Below are positions 1-8,500 of a stretch of 34,819 nucleotides of DNA, one piece after another. This stretch comes from Baffinella frigidus (Eukaryota; Cryptophyceae; Cryptomonadales; Baffinellaceae), in NCBI GenBank assembly GCA_026770585.1, contig MU647530.1, positions 2,699 through 37,517 on the forward strand, read 5' to 3'. The notes beneath the pieces are model-generated. The model was not told where the DNA came from, ran no database searches, and was given only the letters and a program-made list of their open reading frames with translations. A program made the position numbers and the translations under genes. Position 1 is the stretch's first letter; each line of letters opens with the position of its first letter.

Positions 1-660
1 GCCTTCAAGAGCCCTGGCGGCCTGACAAGGCACGAGCGAAAGACACACAGCGACGACCGACCCCATAAGTGCACGGTTTGCTCGATGGCCTTCAAAGACA
101 AGCAAACCCGCTACAAGCACTGGGTCTCTCAACATTCACCAATCGACCACCCCGAGAGAACCGAGCACAAGTGCACGGAATGCAACGAGGGGTTCCCGAC
201 GAGTTCCCGGTGCAACGAACATCGTCTTCATAAATGTGTCCCGAAGGACGACCCGGGACTCGCCGCGCTTCGCGACCGGGTCAACAAAACCCAGAGAGCG
301 CGCTATGCGAAGAATGAGATGGTCCGCGCTCAAGTGGCACTGCGCGGCGCCCTACGGCGCATGATGAAGAAGCATGGAATGGGCAAAGTTTCTCTCAGCG
401 AAGGAGTGGTGGGCTGTTTGTACGAGGAGCTCATCGCGCACCTCAACGACAACGATAGAGGCTTTGTTTACGAGAAGTCGGGTGGTGTGTTCCACATAGA
501 CCACATCCGTCCCATGGCCAGTTTCAAGAACCTGAAATGCCAAGTAGAGGTGCTCAAGTGCATGAACTTCAACAACCTACAGCTGCTGCCCGGACCAGAA
601 AACTGTAGCAAAGGCAAAAGTTTCACGTCTACACAAGGTGGTATTTTTTATTTAATCTGA
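1..660 (+). CDS. C2H2 zinc finger-HNH endonuclease-like protein, 5' end missing
   Basis: The frame is open from the first base, so the N-terminus lies outside the window. Two zinc-finger-like units come first: a C2H2 finger (CTVC ... KHWVSQH, about bases 70-135) and a C-C-H-C variant (CTEC ... EHRLHKC, about 172-234). A basic linker rich in Arg and Lys follows. The C-terminal part carries the pattern of HNH nucleases common in large DNA viruses: HIDHIRPMASF, then NFNNLQLLPGPEN and a terminal SKGKSF. The two His and the Asp of the first strand and the Asn of the second are the expected metal/catalytic positions. The finger part probably directs DNA binding and the HNH part cuts. Selfish homing or control of virus DNA are both possible. 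The next gene starts 23 bases downstream and also looks nuclease-like. Domain calls are from motif recognition only. Confidence 0.75.
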   Translation, partial: AFKSPGGLTRHERKTHSDDRPHKCTVCSMAFKDKQTRYKHWVSQHSPIDHPERTEHKCTECNEGFPTSSRCNEHRLHKCVPKDDPGLAALRDRVNKTQRARYAKNEMVRAQVALRGALRRMMKKHGMGKVSLSEGVVGCLYEELIAHLNDNDRGFVYEKSGGVFHIDHIRPMASFKNLKCQVEVLKCMNFNNLQLLPGPENCSKGKSFTSTQGGIFYLI

Positions 661-683
661 GCATCTGTCACAGATATACACAG

Positions 684-1436
684 ATGGATACACCGAGTGC
701 GTTCTATATCATGCTGACCAGTGCGCTTTTTATTGATAGTTTAATCGTGTCAGCCCTTGCATCACCCGCAGTGGACGTCTCAAAGCTACCGTACTTGCAA
801 CGCAGAGTCGCCAACGCGATTACGCCACTGCAACTGCGCCAAACGACCTCACTCGCGTCACGGGTATCGTCGTCGTGGGAAAAAGACCCTCTCCCCCTTC
901 GCGTGGACACACCGTCGTCTGGAAAGCGGGACGTGGTGTTCAGACTGCCGGTCACGTTTCAGCGGACCCACAATTTCACGTTGTCGACGAACACACCGCG
1001 TAATCCTACGTGGGCCACCCCACAGAAGAGGCAGGCGTCGAACCCCTGGATGGCCGAATGGTGTGAGGTCCTCGAAATCTTCTCGCAAGTTTTCCACAAA
1101 CACGGTGATAACTGCACCGAAAAAATGTACCAGAATGCCGTTGCGGCTGAACTTTACAAGCGCAATTACGCGTGTATCACCGAAAAGAAGATTTTTCGGT
1201 CCGACGGGGGGTTCTCCAGCGTGGAGATAGGTCGGATTGATCTCGAGGTTGAACAGAGGCTACTGTTTGAATTCAAGGTTCACAATGCCACCGCTGCAAA
1301 CATCCGTAAAGACAAAGCCCAGCTGGGGAAGTATCTACGGGCGTACAGAGACTCTGGGCATACGCTCGAGCGTGCAGCAGTCGTCTACTTCTCCAATTCG
1401 GAGGTCCGGGTGGTTGAAGTAGAGATGCAGTATTAA
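684..1436 (+). CDS. GxxExxY-type PD-(D/E)XK nuclease-like protein with N-terminal hydrophobic segment
   Basis: This 250-aa protein has a C-terminal half (about residues 125-245) matching the GxxExxY family of the PD-(D/E)XK superfamily. A helix before the motif leads to NCTEKMYQNAVAAEL (the GxxExxY position with the Gly replaced). Then come GRIDLEVEQRLLFEFKV, holding the expected Asp and ExK active-site residues, and a helix with QLGKYLRAY as in family members. The first about 27 residues are hydrophobic and end in ASALASP-like small residues, resembling a signal peptide or anchor, which is odd for a nuclease. Residues 30-120 are low-complexity and basic, so an organelle-targeting leader is another possibility. 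The ATG at 684 is the first in frame. A long minisatellite begins just after the stop. The function of GxxExxY proteins is poorly known; nuclease activity here is inferred from the residues. Confidence 0.7.
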   Translation: MDTPSAFYIMLTSALFIDSLIVSALASPAVDVSKLPYLQRRVANAITPLQLRQTTSLASRVSSSWEKDPLPLRVDTPSSGKRDVVFRLPVTFQRTHNFTLSTNTPRNPTWATPQKRQASNPWMAEWCEVLEIFSQVFHKHGDNCTEKMYQNAVAAELYKRNYACITEKKIFRSDGGFSSVEIGRIDLEVEQRLLFEFKVHNATAANIRKDKAQLGKYLRAYRDSGHTLERAAVVYFSNSEVRVVEVEMQY

Positions 1437-1449
1437 AAAAACTCATCAA

Positions 1450-1803
1450 GACAACTTTTGGAAAAGTGGACTTTGGGTTGACTTTTGGAAAAGTGGACTT
1501 TGGGTTGACTTTTGGAAAAGTGGACTTTGGGTTGACTTTTGGAAAAGTGGACTTTGAGTTGACTTTTGGAAAAGTGGACTTTGGGTTGACTTTTGGAAAG
1601 TGGACTTTGGGTTGACTTTTGACAAAAGTGGACTTTGGGTTGACTTTTGAAAAAGTGGACTTTTTGTTGACTTTTGACAAAAGTGGACTTTTGGTTGACT
1701 TTTGACAAAGGTGGACTTTTGGTTGACTTTTGACAAAAGTGGACTTTTGGTTGACTTTTGACAAAGGTGGACTTTTGGTTGACTTTTGACAAAAGTCAAC
1801 TTT
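1450..1803. repeat. 27/28-nt minisatellite, about 13 copies
   Basis: Tandem copies of a unit containing TTGGAAAAGTGGACTTTGGG (first half) change into a variant containing TTGACAAAAGTGGACTTTTGG (second half). The unit length is 27 in the first block and mostly 28 in the second. The minus strand is open in all three frames across the array, giving repetitive KVNPKSTF-like peptides. That is a side effect of the repeat and is not evidence of a gene. It lies between the nuclease-like gene and a gene-poor stretch. Confidence 0.95.
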
Positions 1804-2286
1804 TTGGGAAGATTATCAGTCAACGCCGCCATCGGGGCCGAACCCGGACATCAACGACATGGAATGTTCTTCGAGCTCACAAGGGATGAGTCACAAGGGA
1901 TGAGTCACGTGGTCTGCGGCGGGAACAGAAGCGTCAAGCCCTTGCACCGCCCACGGCCGCGGTTTCTTCAACCGAAGAGCCCCCTCTTGTCGTCTTGCGG
2001 TCGAGCGGTCCTTTTCGGTCCAGCGCCAGCTCGTTGCCCGCAGCCAGCACACCGCAGCCCATTCATCAGGTCGGCGGAAATCAGGTCGGTGGAAATCAGG
2101 TCGGTGGAAATCAGATGTGTGTGTAATGGTGGAACTTCAATGAATGGGCTCAACCACACCGTTGTTGTTTCGTCCCAGACACAGCGAGCGTGTTTCTGCT
2201 TTTAGCACATTGTTTATTTTTTCAATCTGAACATCGCACCCCTTCTACGCGGGTGTCTTGCATCATCCTAATCTTTTCCCAATATT
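1804..2286. other. Gene-poor interval with a 15-nt triplet repeat
   Basis: No convincing gene is present. An open frame runs through 1786-2205 but starts inside the minisatellite and has low-complexity composition. Three copies of a 15-nt unit (AGGTCGGTGGAAATC) sit at about 2068-2113. A single CACGTG lies at 1906-1911. TTTATT at 2214-2219 and 2286-2291 reads AATAAA on the minus strand, near the 3' end of the following minus-strand gene, and could be its polyadenylation signal. Confidence 0.5.
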
Positions 2287-3138
2287 TTATTCGCCTGTAG
2301 CAAACCGTTCTAGTTCTGCTAGGAACTCTGCATCATTGTCTACATGGTTGGGAGCGGTCGCGGTGGGTGGAACCACACTGTCTCTCGTATCCACTTGATG
2401 TGAAGCGGCGTGTCTGTCTTCGATTAGAACTTGATCGCCATTCAACATGCCCACGATGGCATGTAAATTTCCCGTAGTACAAACCCAGTCCTTTGGACGG
2501 GTTGAGGTATCCCCCGCTCCGGTGTTAATAAATTTGAGTGCTTCCTGCAACAGACATGAACTAGGGTCCAACTGCAGTGCGCGTGAGATGAATGGGCCTA
2601 CTAGCTTGCACATGGACTGCGGGTCCTTAATTGGAGTGTCTGATGTCTCGAATAGCTGCTTTAGTGTGCTTGGGATGGTGTCCTCGGCAACAGCTGTGTT
2701 GCCATCGTCGGCAACAGGTGCGTTGCCATCGTCGGCAACAGGTGTGGGGTCACCATCGGCAGCAGATACATCGCCATCGTCGGCAACAGGTGCGGGGTCA
2801 CCATCGGCAGCAGATACATCGCCATCGTCGGCAACAGGTGCGTTGACAACGCACCTGGGTGCGTCGACAACGCACCTGGGTGCGTTGTCAACAGGTGCGT
2901 TGACAACGCACCTGGGTGCGTTGTCAACAGGTGCGTTGACAACGCACCTGGGTGCGTTGTCAACAGGTGCGTTGTCAACAGGTGCGTTGTCACCATCGAC
3001 AGAAGATACATCGCCATCGTCGGCAACAGGTGCGTTGTCATCATCGGCAGCAGATACATTGCCATCGTCGGCAGCAGATACATCGCCATCGTCTTGGGCA
3101 TCGTCAGCATCTGAGTGTGCATCCGAGGAAATTGACAT
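2287..3138 (-). CDS. Unrecognised protein with acidic repeat-rich N-terminal half
   Basis: The protein is 283 aa if started at the ATG at 3138. A longer frame begins only with GTG. Residues 1 to about 155 are a low-complexity tract of Asp, Ala, Val, Gly and Pro repeats (DDGDVSAAD-like and DNAPRCVVNAPV-like units) encoded by DNA repeats. The remaining about 125 residues are of normal composition (for example LKQLFETSDTPIKDPQSMCKLV and GNLHAIVGMLNGDQVLIED) and end in an acidic tail, so this is the part likely to be under selection. I recognise no family. The repeat tract keeps the frame through dozens of units, which argues for a real gene. Short CACGTAGTCG repeats just upstream (3150-3186) may be part of its promoter. 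Confidence 0.6.
   Translation of the reverse strand: MSISSDAHSDADDAQDDGDVSAADDGNVSAADDDNAPVADDGDVSSVDGDNAPVDNAPVDNAPRCVVNAPVDNAPRCVVNAPVDNAPRCVVDAPRCVVNAPVADDGDVSAADGDPAPVADDGDVSAADGDPTPVADDGNAPVADDGNTAVAEDTIPSTLKQLFETSDTPIKDPQSMCKLVGPFISRALQLDPSSCLLQEALKFINTGAGDTSTRPKDWVCTTGNLHAIVGMLNGDQVLIEDRHAASHQVDTRDSVVPPTATAPNHVDNDAEFLAELERFATGE
2698..3085. repeat. Coding repeat tract within the minus-strand gene
   Basis: Short units are mixed here: a family built on CATCGTCGGCAACAGGTGCG at both ends, and a central family alternating GTTGTCAACAGGTGCG with GTTGACAACGCACCTGGGTG. Because the central units contain both CAGGTGCG and its near-complement CGCACCTG, the middle (about 2840-2985) is also rich in inverted repeats and could form hairpins. 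All units keep the reading frame of the minus-strand protein. Confidence 0.9.
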
Positions 3139-3149
3139 TTTCGAGACGG

Positions 3150-3190
3150 TCACGTAGTCGGGTCACGTAGTCGACTCACGTAGTCGACTC
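3150..3190. repeat. CACGTAGTCG short tandem repeat upstream of minus-strand gene
   Basis: Three imperfect copies of (T)CACGTAGTCG(ACTC) lie directly before the ATG at 3138. The position suggests a promoter role, but the only support is location and repetition. Confidence 0.5.
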
Positions 3191-3258
3191 AGTGATAATG
3201 CCTCAAATAGACTCGGATGGCTGTCTTGGCTATGGCGGTGATTTGTGGCGGTGATTTG

Positions 3259-3930
3259 TCAATCGACAATATCAAACACCCCGCTCTCCTTGACCCCGCT
3301 CTCCTTGACCCCGCGGGCCGAATGCACCTCGGCGTACTTGGTTAGAATCTCAGAGAAGCGCAGCGTCTTCAACGGTGTTAGGACAGCATCGAAGTCGCGA
3401 ACGCCATCCTCGTCGTAGAAGATTGTTCCCGCGAGGTGTTCGCACGCACCTCGAACAATGGGATTGTCACTGTATGTGTCGGATGAAATGTCGGCATATG
3501 GGGCAAACCGAGCATCGGCTCCGTTTATGCGCTTAGGCATGAAAGCTTGCAGGTATGCCCGTGTGAACGTCGTGGCTGCGTTGTAGAGGGTCTCTGGGTC
3601 TGGCGTAACACACACAGCAACACACACAGAGGGTGCATCGTCCCACCCAGCGTCAGTGGGGTGTTTCTCATCAGATGGCGCGGGTGTGGCGGGGACCGTC
3701 TTGAACGCGGTCATAAAGACACGAGTCAGTTCCGTCTGCGTTTCTTCGCGGGTTGTGTTATCCCTTGCATCATCTCGGCGCATTGCGTGCATATACGCTT
3801 GCATGAGTGCGTGGTGTGAGCTACAGAACCCCACCCCGGACCTACCCGTACGAGGGTCGGGTCGAATGCACTGCAATGCGAGCGGTGGGCACGGGTTGGC
3901 TGCAACCACGCTGCCCAGGAGATCCATCAT
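3259..3930 (-). CDS. Unrecognised protein with possible Cys/His metal site near N-terminus
   Basis: The protein is 223 aa with ATG at 3930 (a second ATG follows at once). Near the N-terminus, C21, C37 and His40-His41 lie in a stretch CIRPDPRTGRSGVGFCSSHH. This resembles the small Cys/His zinc-binding knuckles found in many large-virus proteins. The rest is mixed alpha-helical and soluble, without a membrane segment. The C-terminus ends with a short duplicated GVKES unit matching a DNA repeat at about 3277-3308. No family is recognised. There is no clear TATA box upstream, unlike the membrane-protein genes. Confidence 0.65.
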   Translation of the reverse strand: MMDLLGSVVAANPCPPLALQCIRPDPRTGRSGVGFCSSHHALMQAYMHAMRRDDARDNTTREETQTELTRVFMTAFKTVPATPAPSDEKHPTDAGWDDAPSVCVAVCVTPDPETLYNAATTFTRAYLQAFMPKRINGADARFAPYADISSDTYSDNPIVRGACEHLAGTIFYDEDGVRDFDAVLTPLKTLRFSEILTKYAEVHSARGVKESGVKESGVFDIVD

Positions 3931-4088
3931 GGTATGATGGAACTAGTACCTAATAATCTAACAGTATCTGAATACACGCGAGCTCTCTTGACAACTAGAC
4001 CACTGGCCGTAAGTGTGTGCAGACACGGGTTTTTTTTTGATTTCAAATTCTTTTAATTGAACCAGAACAGCCTTGCAATCCTGAACGA

Positions 4089-5189
4089 TTACTGGGTCTT
4101 CCGAGAGTACACATTGTAGATAACAAAGAACACCAACCAGCAGAGTGGGTTGTCAAGCAACACAACGCAACCCAGTCGACTTGTCTCACCACCATGTGCC
4201 GGTGTTGCACTCCATTCGACGTATTGCATGTCTTCCGGCACCCCACTCAACATGATCAACACAACGTTGCGCGCCAGCTTGTGGAAGGGGTATGACTTTG
4301 TAAATGCCAGTGCAATGTAGTCGATGTATGCAGGTGATTTTGTAAAAAACCCTTCTCGGTTGATCTCGAGGTACCAAGTCATGAAAAACATGGGTAGCAT
4401 CCAAACAAGAAGGTGGTTTCCAAAATGGATTGAATAATATACAATCATGATTTCGTCTTGGGTAGGGTTGTGCATCCCCGTTTCAAACGATCTGTATAGC
4501 ATTGCTACAAGGCTCTGTTGTTCAGCTGCAAACCCCTGCTTCAGATGGTACGCGCTCGCGGTAATGCAGTTGGTTGCTTGCAGCATGTCTTTTGTGTCAC
4601 CAAGAGAAAACAAATCGTATGCTCCCGCTGCGAGGCTACTCGTGTCTGAAGTCAAGTCCCCGCTGTAGCTGAACATGCACGAAACATTGCGTGATACCGC
4701 CATGAACAGGTAAAAAATCTCGTTTTGGCGCACTCTCCCGAACATCAATTTTCTAAATCCGATCAGATGGTCATAAATCCCATAAAAGTAGACCAAGTTG
4801 TTCTTACTTCCGTCCACGAGAACGAACCCCTTCCCTGAATGGCTGGTGCATAGCGCCCCCACAAAGGCGACCGCGCAGAACCTCTTCAGGATAAAGGGAG
4901 TGATCCAATGGTCGGGTGCGATGGGTTTGGCTGTGACGAGTTTTTTCCTTTTGGACTTTTTGGCCCACTTGGCACGGAGGACCTCGTACTCCCGCATTGT
5001 CGCGATTTTTGCAGGCGCTCCAGTGAAGAAATAGCACGCGTGGTAAAACATGCTGATCAAAACGAAGGCAGAATACAAGTGGGTATGTTGTAGCGAGAGG
5101 AGAACAGTAGGCACGATCAAGGCTGCAGCGGAGTTCAAAAGTGCAAGCGTGGTAATGAGCTGATGCACCTGAGGCAGGAGGTCTGTCAT
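4089..5189 (-). CDS. Polytopic membrane protein, possibly CREST-like
   Basis: The protein is 366 aa with about six or seven hydrophobic segments and a basic cytosolic-looking loop (AKWAKKSKRKK, about residues 75-85). The open frame extends upstream to 5414, but a TATATAAG box at 5230-5223 lies 34 nt before the ATG at 5189, which fixes the start. An early membrane segment contains SMFYHACYF and a late one YYSIHFGNHLLVWML. Ser...YH plus paired His in a late helix is the pattern of the CREST superfamily of membrane hydrolases and relatives (alkaline ceramidase, PAQR, TMEM8/myomaker). This resemblance is only suggestive. The gene is divergent from the capsid candidate, with CACGTG repeats between them. 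A virion or host-membrane role is inferred. Confidence 0.75.
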   Translation of the reverse strand: MTDLLPQVHQLITTLALLNSAAALIVPTVLLSLQHTHLYSAFVLISMFYHACYFFTGAPAKIATMREYEVLRAKWAKKSKRKKLVTAKPIAPDHWITPFILKRFCAVAFVGALCTSHSGKGFVLVDGSKNNLVYFYGIYDHLIGFRKLMFGRVRQNEIFYLFMAVSRNVSCMFSYSGDLTSDTSSLAAGAYDLFSLGDTKDMLQATNCITASAYHLKQGFAAEQQSLVAMLYRSFETGMHNPTQDEIMIVYYSIHFGNHLLVWMLPMFFMTWYLEINREGFFTKSPAYIDYIALAFTKSYPFHKLARNVVLIMLSGVPEDMQYVEWSATPAHGGETSRLGCVVLLDNPLCWLVFFVIYNVYSRKTQ

Positions 5190-5222
5190 CTGACTTGAGG
5201 AATACCCTTTCTGCCAACGTGG

Positions 5223-5230
5223 CTTATATA
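5223..5230 (-). promoter_or_regulatory. TATA box TATATAAG for the 4089-5189 gene
   Basis: TATATAAG on the minus strand ends 34 nt before the ATG at 5189. The same box and spacing recur before the gene at 22127. Confidence 0.75.
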
Positions 5231-5331
5231 CACGGTGCGCAATACGAGATACCCAACCCACGGCGAAGGCTTGAACGACAGGGAATTTTTTTTGACCAAA
5301 TCTGATTTTTTTATTTGACCTCGAAAAAAAA

Positions 5332-5460
5332 AGGCACGTGATGTCCGAATTTTGCGATTTTTCCTTTCTACAAATGGCACGTGATGTCCGACTTCCTCTT
5401 TCTACAGATGGCACGTGATGTCCGACTTCCTCTTTCTACAGATGGCACGTGATGTCCGAT
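5332..5460. promoter_or_regulatory. CACGTG (E-box-like) repeat array in divergent promoter
   Basis: Four TGGCACGTGATGTCCG-like elements (the first with AA in place of the leading T) have CACGTG cores at 5335, 5378, 5412 and 5446. The last two intervals are exactly 34 bases because the whole unit is tandemly repeated. The array lies between the divergent membrane-protein gene and the capsid-candidate gene, about 100 bases before the latter's ATG. The same core occurs in other divergent intergenic regions of this window. Confidence 0.7.
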
Positions 5461-5548
5461 TTCCCATCTTCATCGTTTCGTGTTTTCACTTCCATTTATT
5501 CACCACCGCGCCCCCCCCTCGACACGCACAAGTTGCGACGTGGTCGCG

Positions 5549-8500
5549 ATGTCACGCTATGTTGATAGCGCCGCTCAGAGCGGCTGCGATGGTGAAGACA
5601 ATGCACAGGAGCCAAGTTCCGATGAGGAACAAGAGGTCGAGGAAGAAGAGGTCGAGGAACAAGAGGTCGAGTACACGGCAGATCGTCGCCCGTCAGCAAC
5701 GGTGGGGCGGTCTGGTGCGGTAGTACACCCTGCGCCAGCGGCGCAACAATCCCACACCAGCCAGCCAAGGGCAGTGGCTGTGGGTGAGGGAAACAGTGAG
5801 GTGGACAAGTACCTGGTGCTAGAGACCCGGCGCAAAATGACTTGGAAGCCCGTTAATACCGGCGCCCGCGAAGGCCGCTTCAAGGAAGAGGACGTGCCGG
5901 TCGAGTGGAAGCAGTAACCCCCACGCCCCTCCCCTCCACTCTCCATGCCCTGACCGCTGTGCCTCAAACCCTGCATTTTTTTTACCGCGGCCTAATTGCT
6001 CCACCGCGGCCTAATCGCTCCACCGCGGCCTAATCGCTCCACCTGAACCAGGTGGGCAAAGGTCTCTGACAACAAGCATGGACATCTTCACATGAAAGAG
6101 GAGTGGTTGACGTGGATGGCTTGCACGAGCAAGATCTTCCAGACGGTCGACAACCGGCATATGAACCGACACCTCGACTACCTGTACGCGGGCCCTACGG
6201 TGAACTTCGTGGATCTACAGACCACGCCGCAGATCGGGCGGCGTCTCCAGATTTTGACGCACATCGTGGAGTGCATCAACAATCACGGCGAGTTGCCGCT
6301 GGACTGCGTCGTTCCGACCCCCGAAACAGAAGTGTTGTTCGGGGGTGGGAAGGGCTCCAAGACGGTGCGGGGGATGCGGATGAAGAGCGCTACCAAGCGG
6401 GCTTCGAAGGAGCTGGAGCTGACATCTGTCGCGCGGGCTGGCGAGAAGTGGGTCAAGACTTTCGAACGCGGTACCGACCACCTATCTGCCACACTCCCGC
6501 GACCTATCTGCCACACTCTGCATTGCCCGTCCGTCTTGAGCCTACGCCTCGGTCTACACCCAATGCTACCCCCCCCTGCCTCTCCCCCTCAGCCAAAAAC
6601 TCTAAATCAGGTGAAATGTTCAATTTCGGCGACGACGAAGACGCCATCACTTCTGCTGCACCACCGGGAAATGCGGCAGAACGTGCTGGCGAGGGGAAAG
6701 TAGGCGACGGGCGCGGTATGGTCGAGACACAGATGGTGCGTCTGGTGGTGCGCATCTTCCCTGTCGTACACAAAGAGTTCAAGGGCATGGCGCGGGTCAT
6801 CTCGATCGTGGGACTCCCGGGTGTCAACATTGCCAAGTGCCTGCAGCGCGTCTGCGACCCGCGTTTCTACGACGGGAGGCATGGCGATATCGGACGGTCG
6901 CGCGAGGCTCTCTGGCGCGAGATAGTCAACACGGAGTTCGTGTTGATGGAGCGTACGATGCGCCACGATGACATGGAAGGACGGCTATGTGACTTCGACA
7001 ACGTGCAAGACCTCGACCACCACATCTTCCACTACTGCTCAGAGGTCTGTCCTCGACCTTGTTGAGAGATGTTTTTTCTTGTTGAGAGATGTTTTCCCTT
7101 GTTGAGAGATGTTTTTTGGTGTGCTATTTCCCGCCGCGCGCTTTTACCCGTCGACTGCGTCTACAAGTGTCGTCGCCACGCGTGTCCTTGCAGTTGAAGA
7201 GCACTTCAGTTACCCGTCACACATGCTAAACATCCCCTCCCGCCCCCTCTCGCAGTCGATGATCGCCAAGAAGCTTCTCTACCTCATCCAAGAGCATCTG
7301 TCGTCCATCGGTCTCGACGGTGTGGCGCAGTGCAAGTACGTTGACATACCAGGGCTCGCCAACCCGATGGACTCGCGTTGTGGCAACAGCGACAACAACT
7401 GCATCAAGCACCAGAACGCGGTCATCTTGGAGAGCCGTTCGATCTTGGCATGGGTCAAGGCGTTCAACATCTGCCAGGCACACCACTACGCGTCCCTCTC
7501 CACGGGCGGTGCCAAGGGGAGTCAGGCCAGTGACAGGAACGCGGCCACGGCTGGAGGTAGTGAGGACACCGACGACAACGGTGCCGTCACATCCGAGATC
7601 GACGCAAACCGCCGCGCCGCCGAAGACAACCCAAGTACCGTGAATGTCAAGTACTACCTCCCGTGTATCTTGCGGCCTGTGACCACCGCACAAGAACTCC
7701 GGGACTTTGACGACGATTCGTCCCAAGACCAGCCTGTGGACCTATCTAGCGACGAGGTGACACATGGGTTCCAAGAGGCTCTCTTGACGCTTGTGGCTCG
7801 ACCGATGGTGTCGGAGGATTTCATGCTGGACTTCACGCGGGGGTACGACTGCGGGGCGCTCCCATCCCTCGTGCGCATCGTGCTCCTCGACTTCGTCATC
7901 GGATGCAGCGACCCCGACGTGGCGGAGTGCGTCTTGGCTGAAGCAGACCTGGTTCCGCTCACTACACTGCGGCGCCAGCAGCGCTTCTACTCGACGGAAT
8001 CCAACTGCATGGACAGTTACGTGCGGCAGGACGTGTACGGCACGTGGAAGGCGGGCTTTGAGAAGCACCAGCGGACCATGGCGTCGACGTACTCGGTGGG
8101 CACTGCGGGCCGCCCACCCCTCGAGCCATGGTGTATCACCAAGATGTTGATGGAGAAGGCCGGATTCTACACGCAGCAGGCGATCCAGTTCCACTGCTCG
8201 AATATCACCGACGGGGTCTACCGCTCAGAGATTCTCACACACGTCTTCGAGCTGTACTCGCAGCTCAAGGGGCTTCTCTGCGGGCGCGTCCAGAAAAACC
8301 TCAAGAAGTGGGGGCGCAAACAGCGACCCATGGAGTGGAATTCGCTCGACAGTACCTCGCAAATGCGACTGCTTTTCTACCGCGCTCTGCGCGAGTTCAA
8401 CCAGAACGCCCACATGTCGTACACGAACATCGCGATCGTGACGGAGCTCTTCACCAGCATGACCCAGTGGTTCATCCACCCGGGCAACGCCACGTGGTCC

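Noticed and set aside
1433-1832. Three overlapping minus-strand open frames with KVNPKSTF-like repeats
   Set aside because: They are products of the 27/28-nt minisatellite. All three frames are open with the same repeated peptide shifted, and there is no unique sequence or promoter.
6103-6590. Second open frame on the plus strand overlapping exon 2 of the capsid candidate
   Set aside because: Before 6593 this frame is Arg/Asp/Gly-rich shadow translation. Only its part after the 6592 acceptor is coding.
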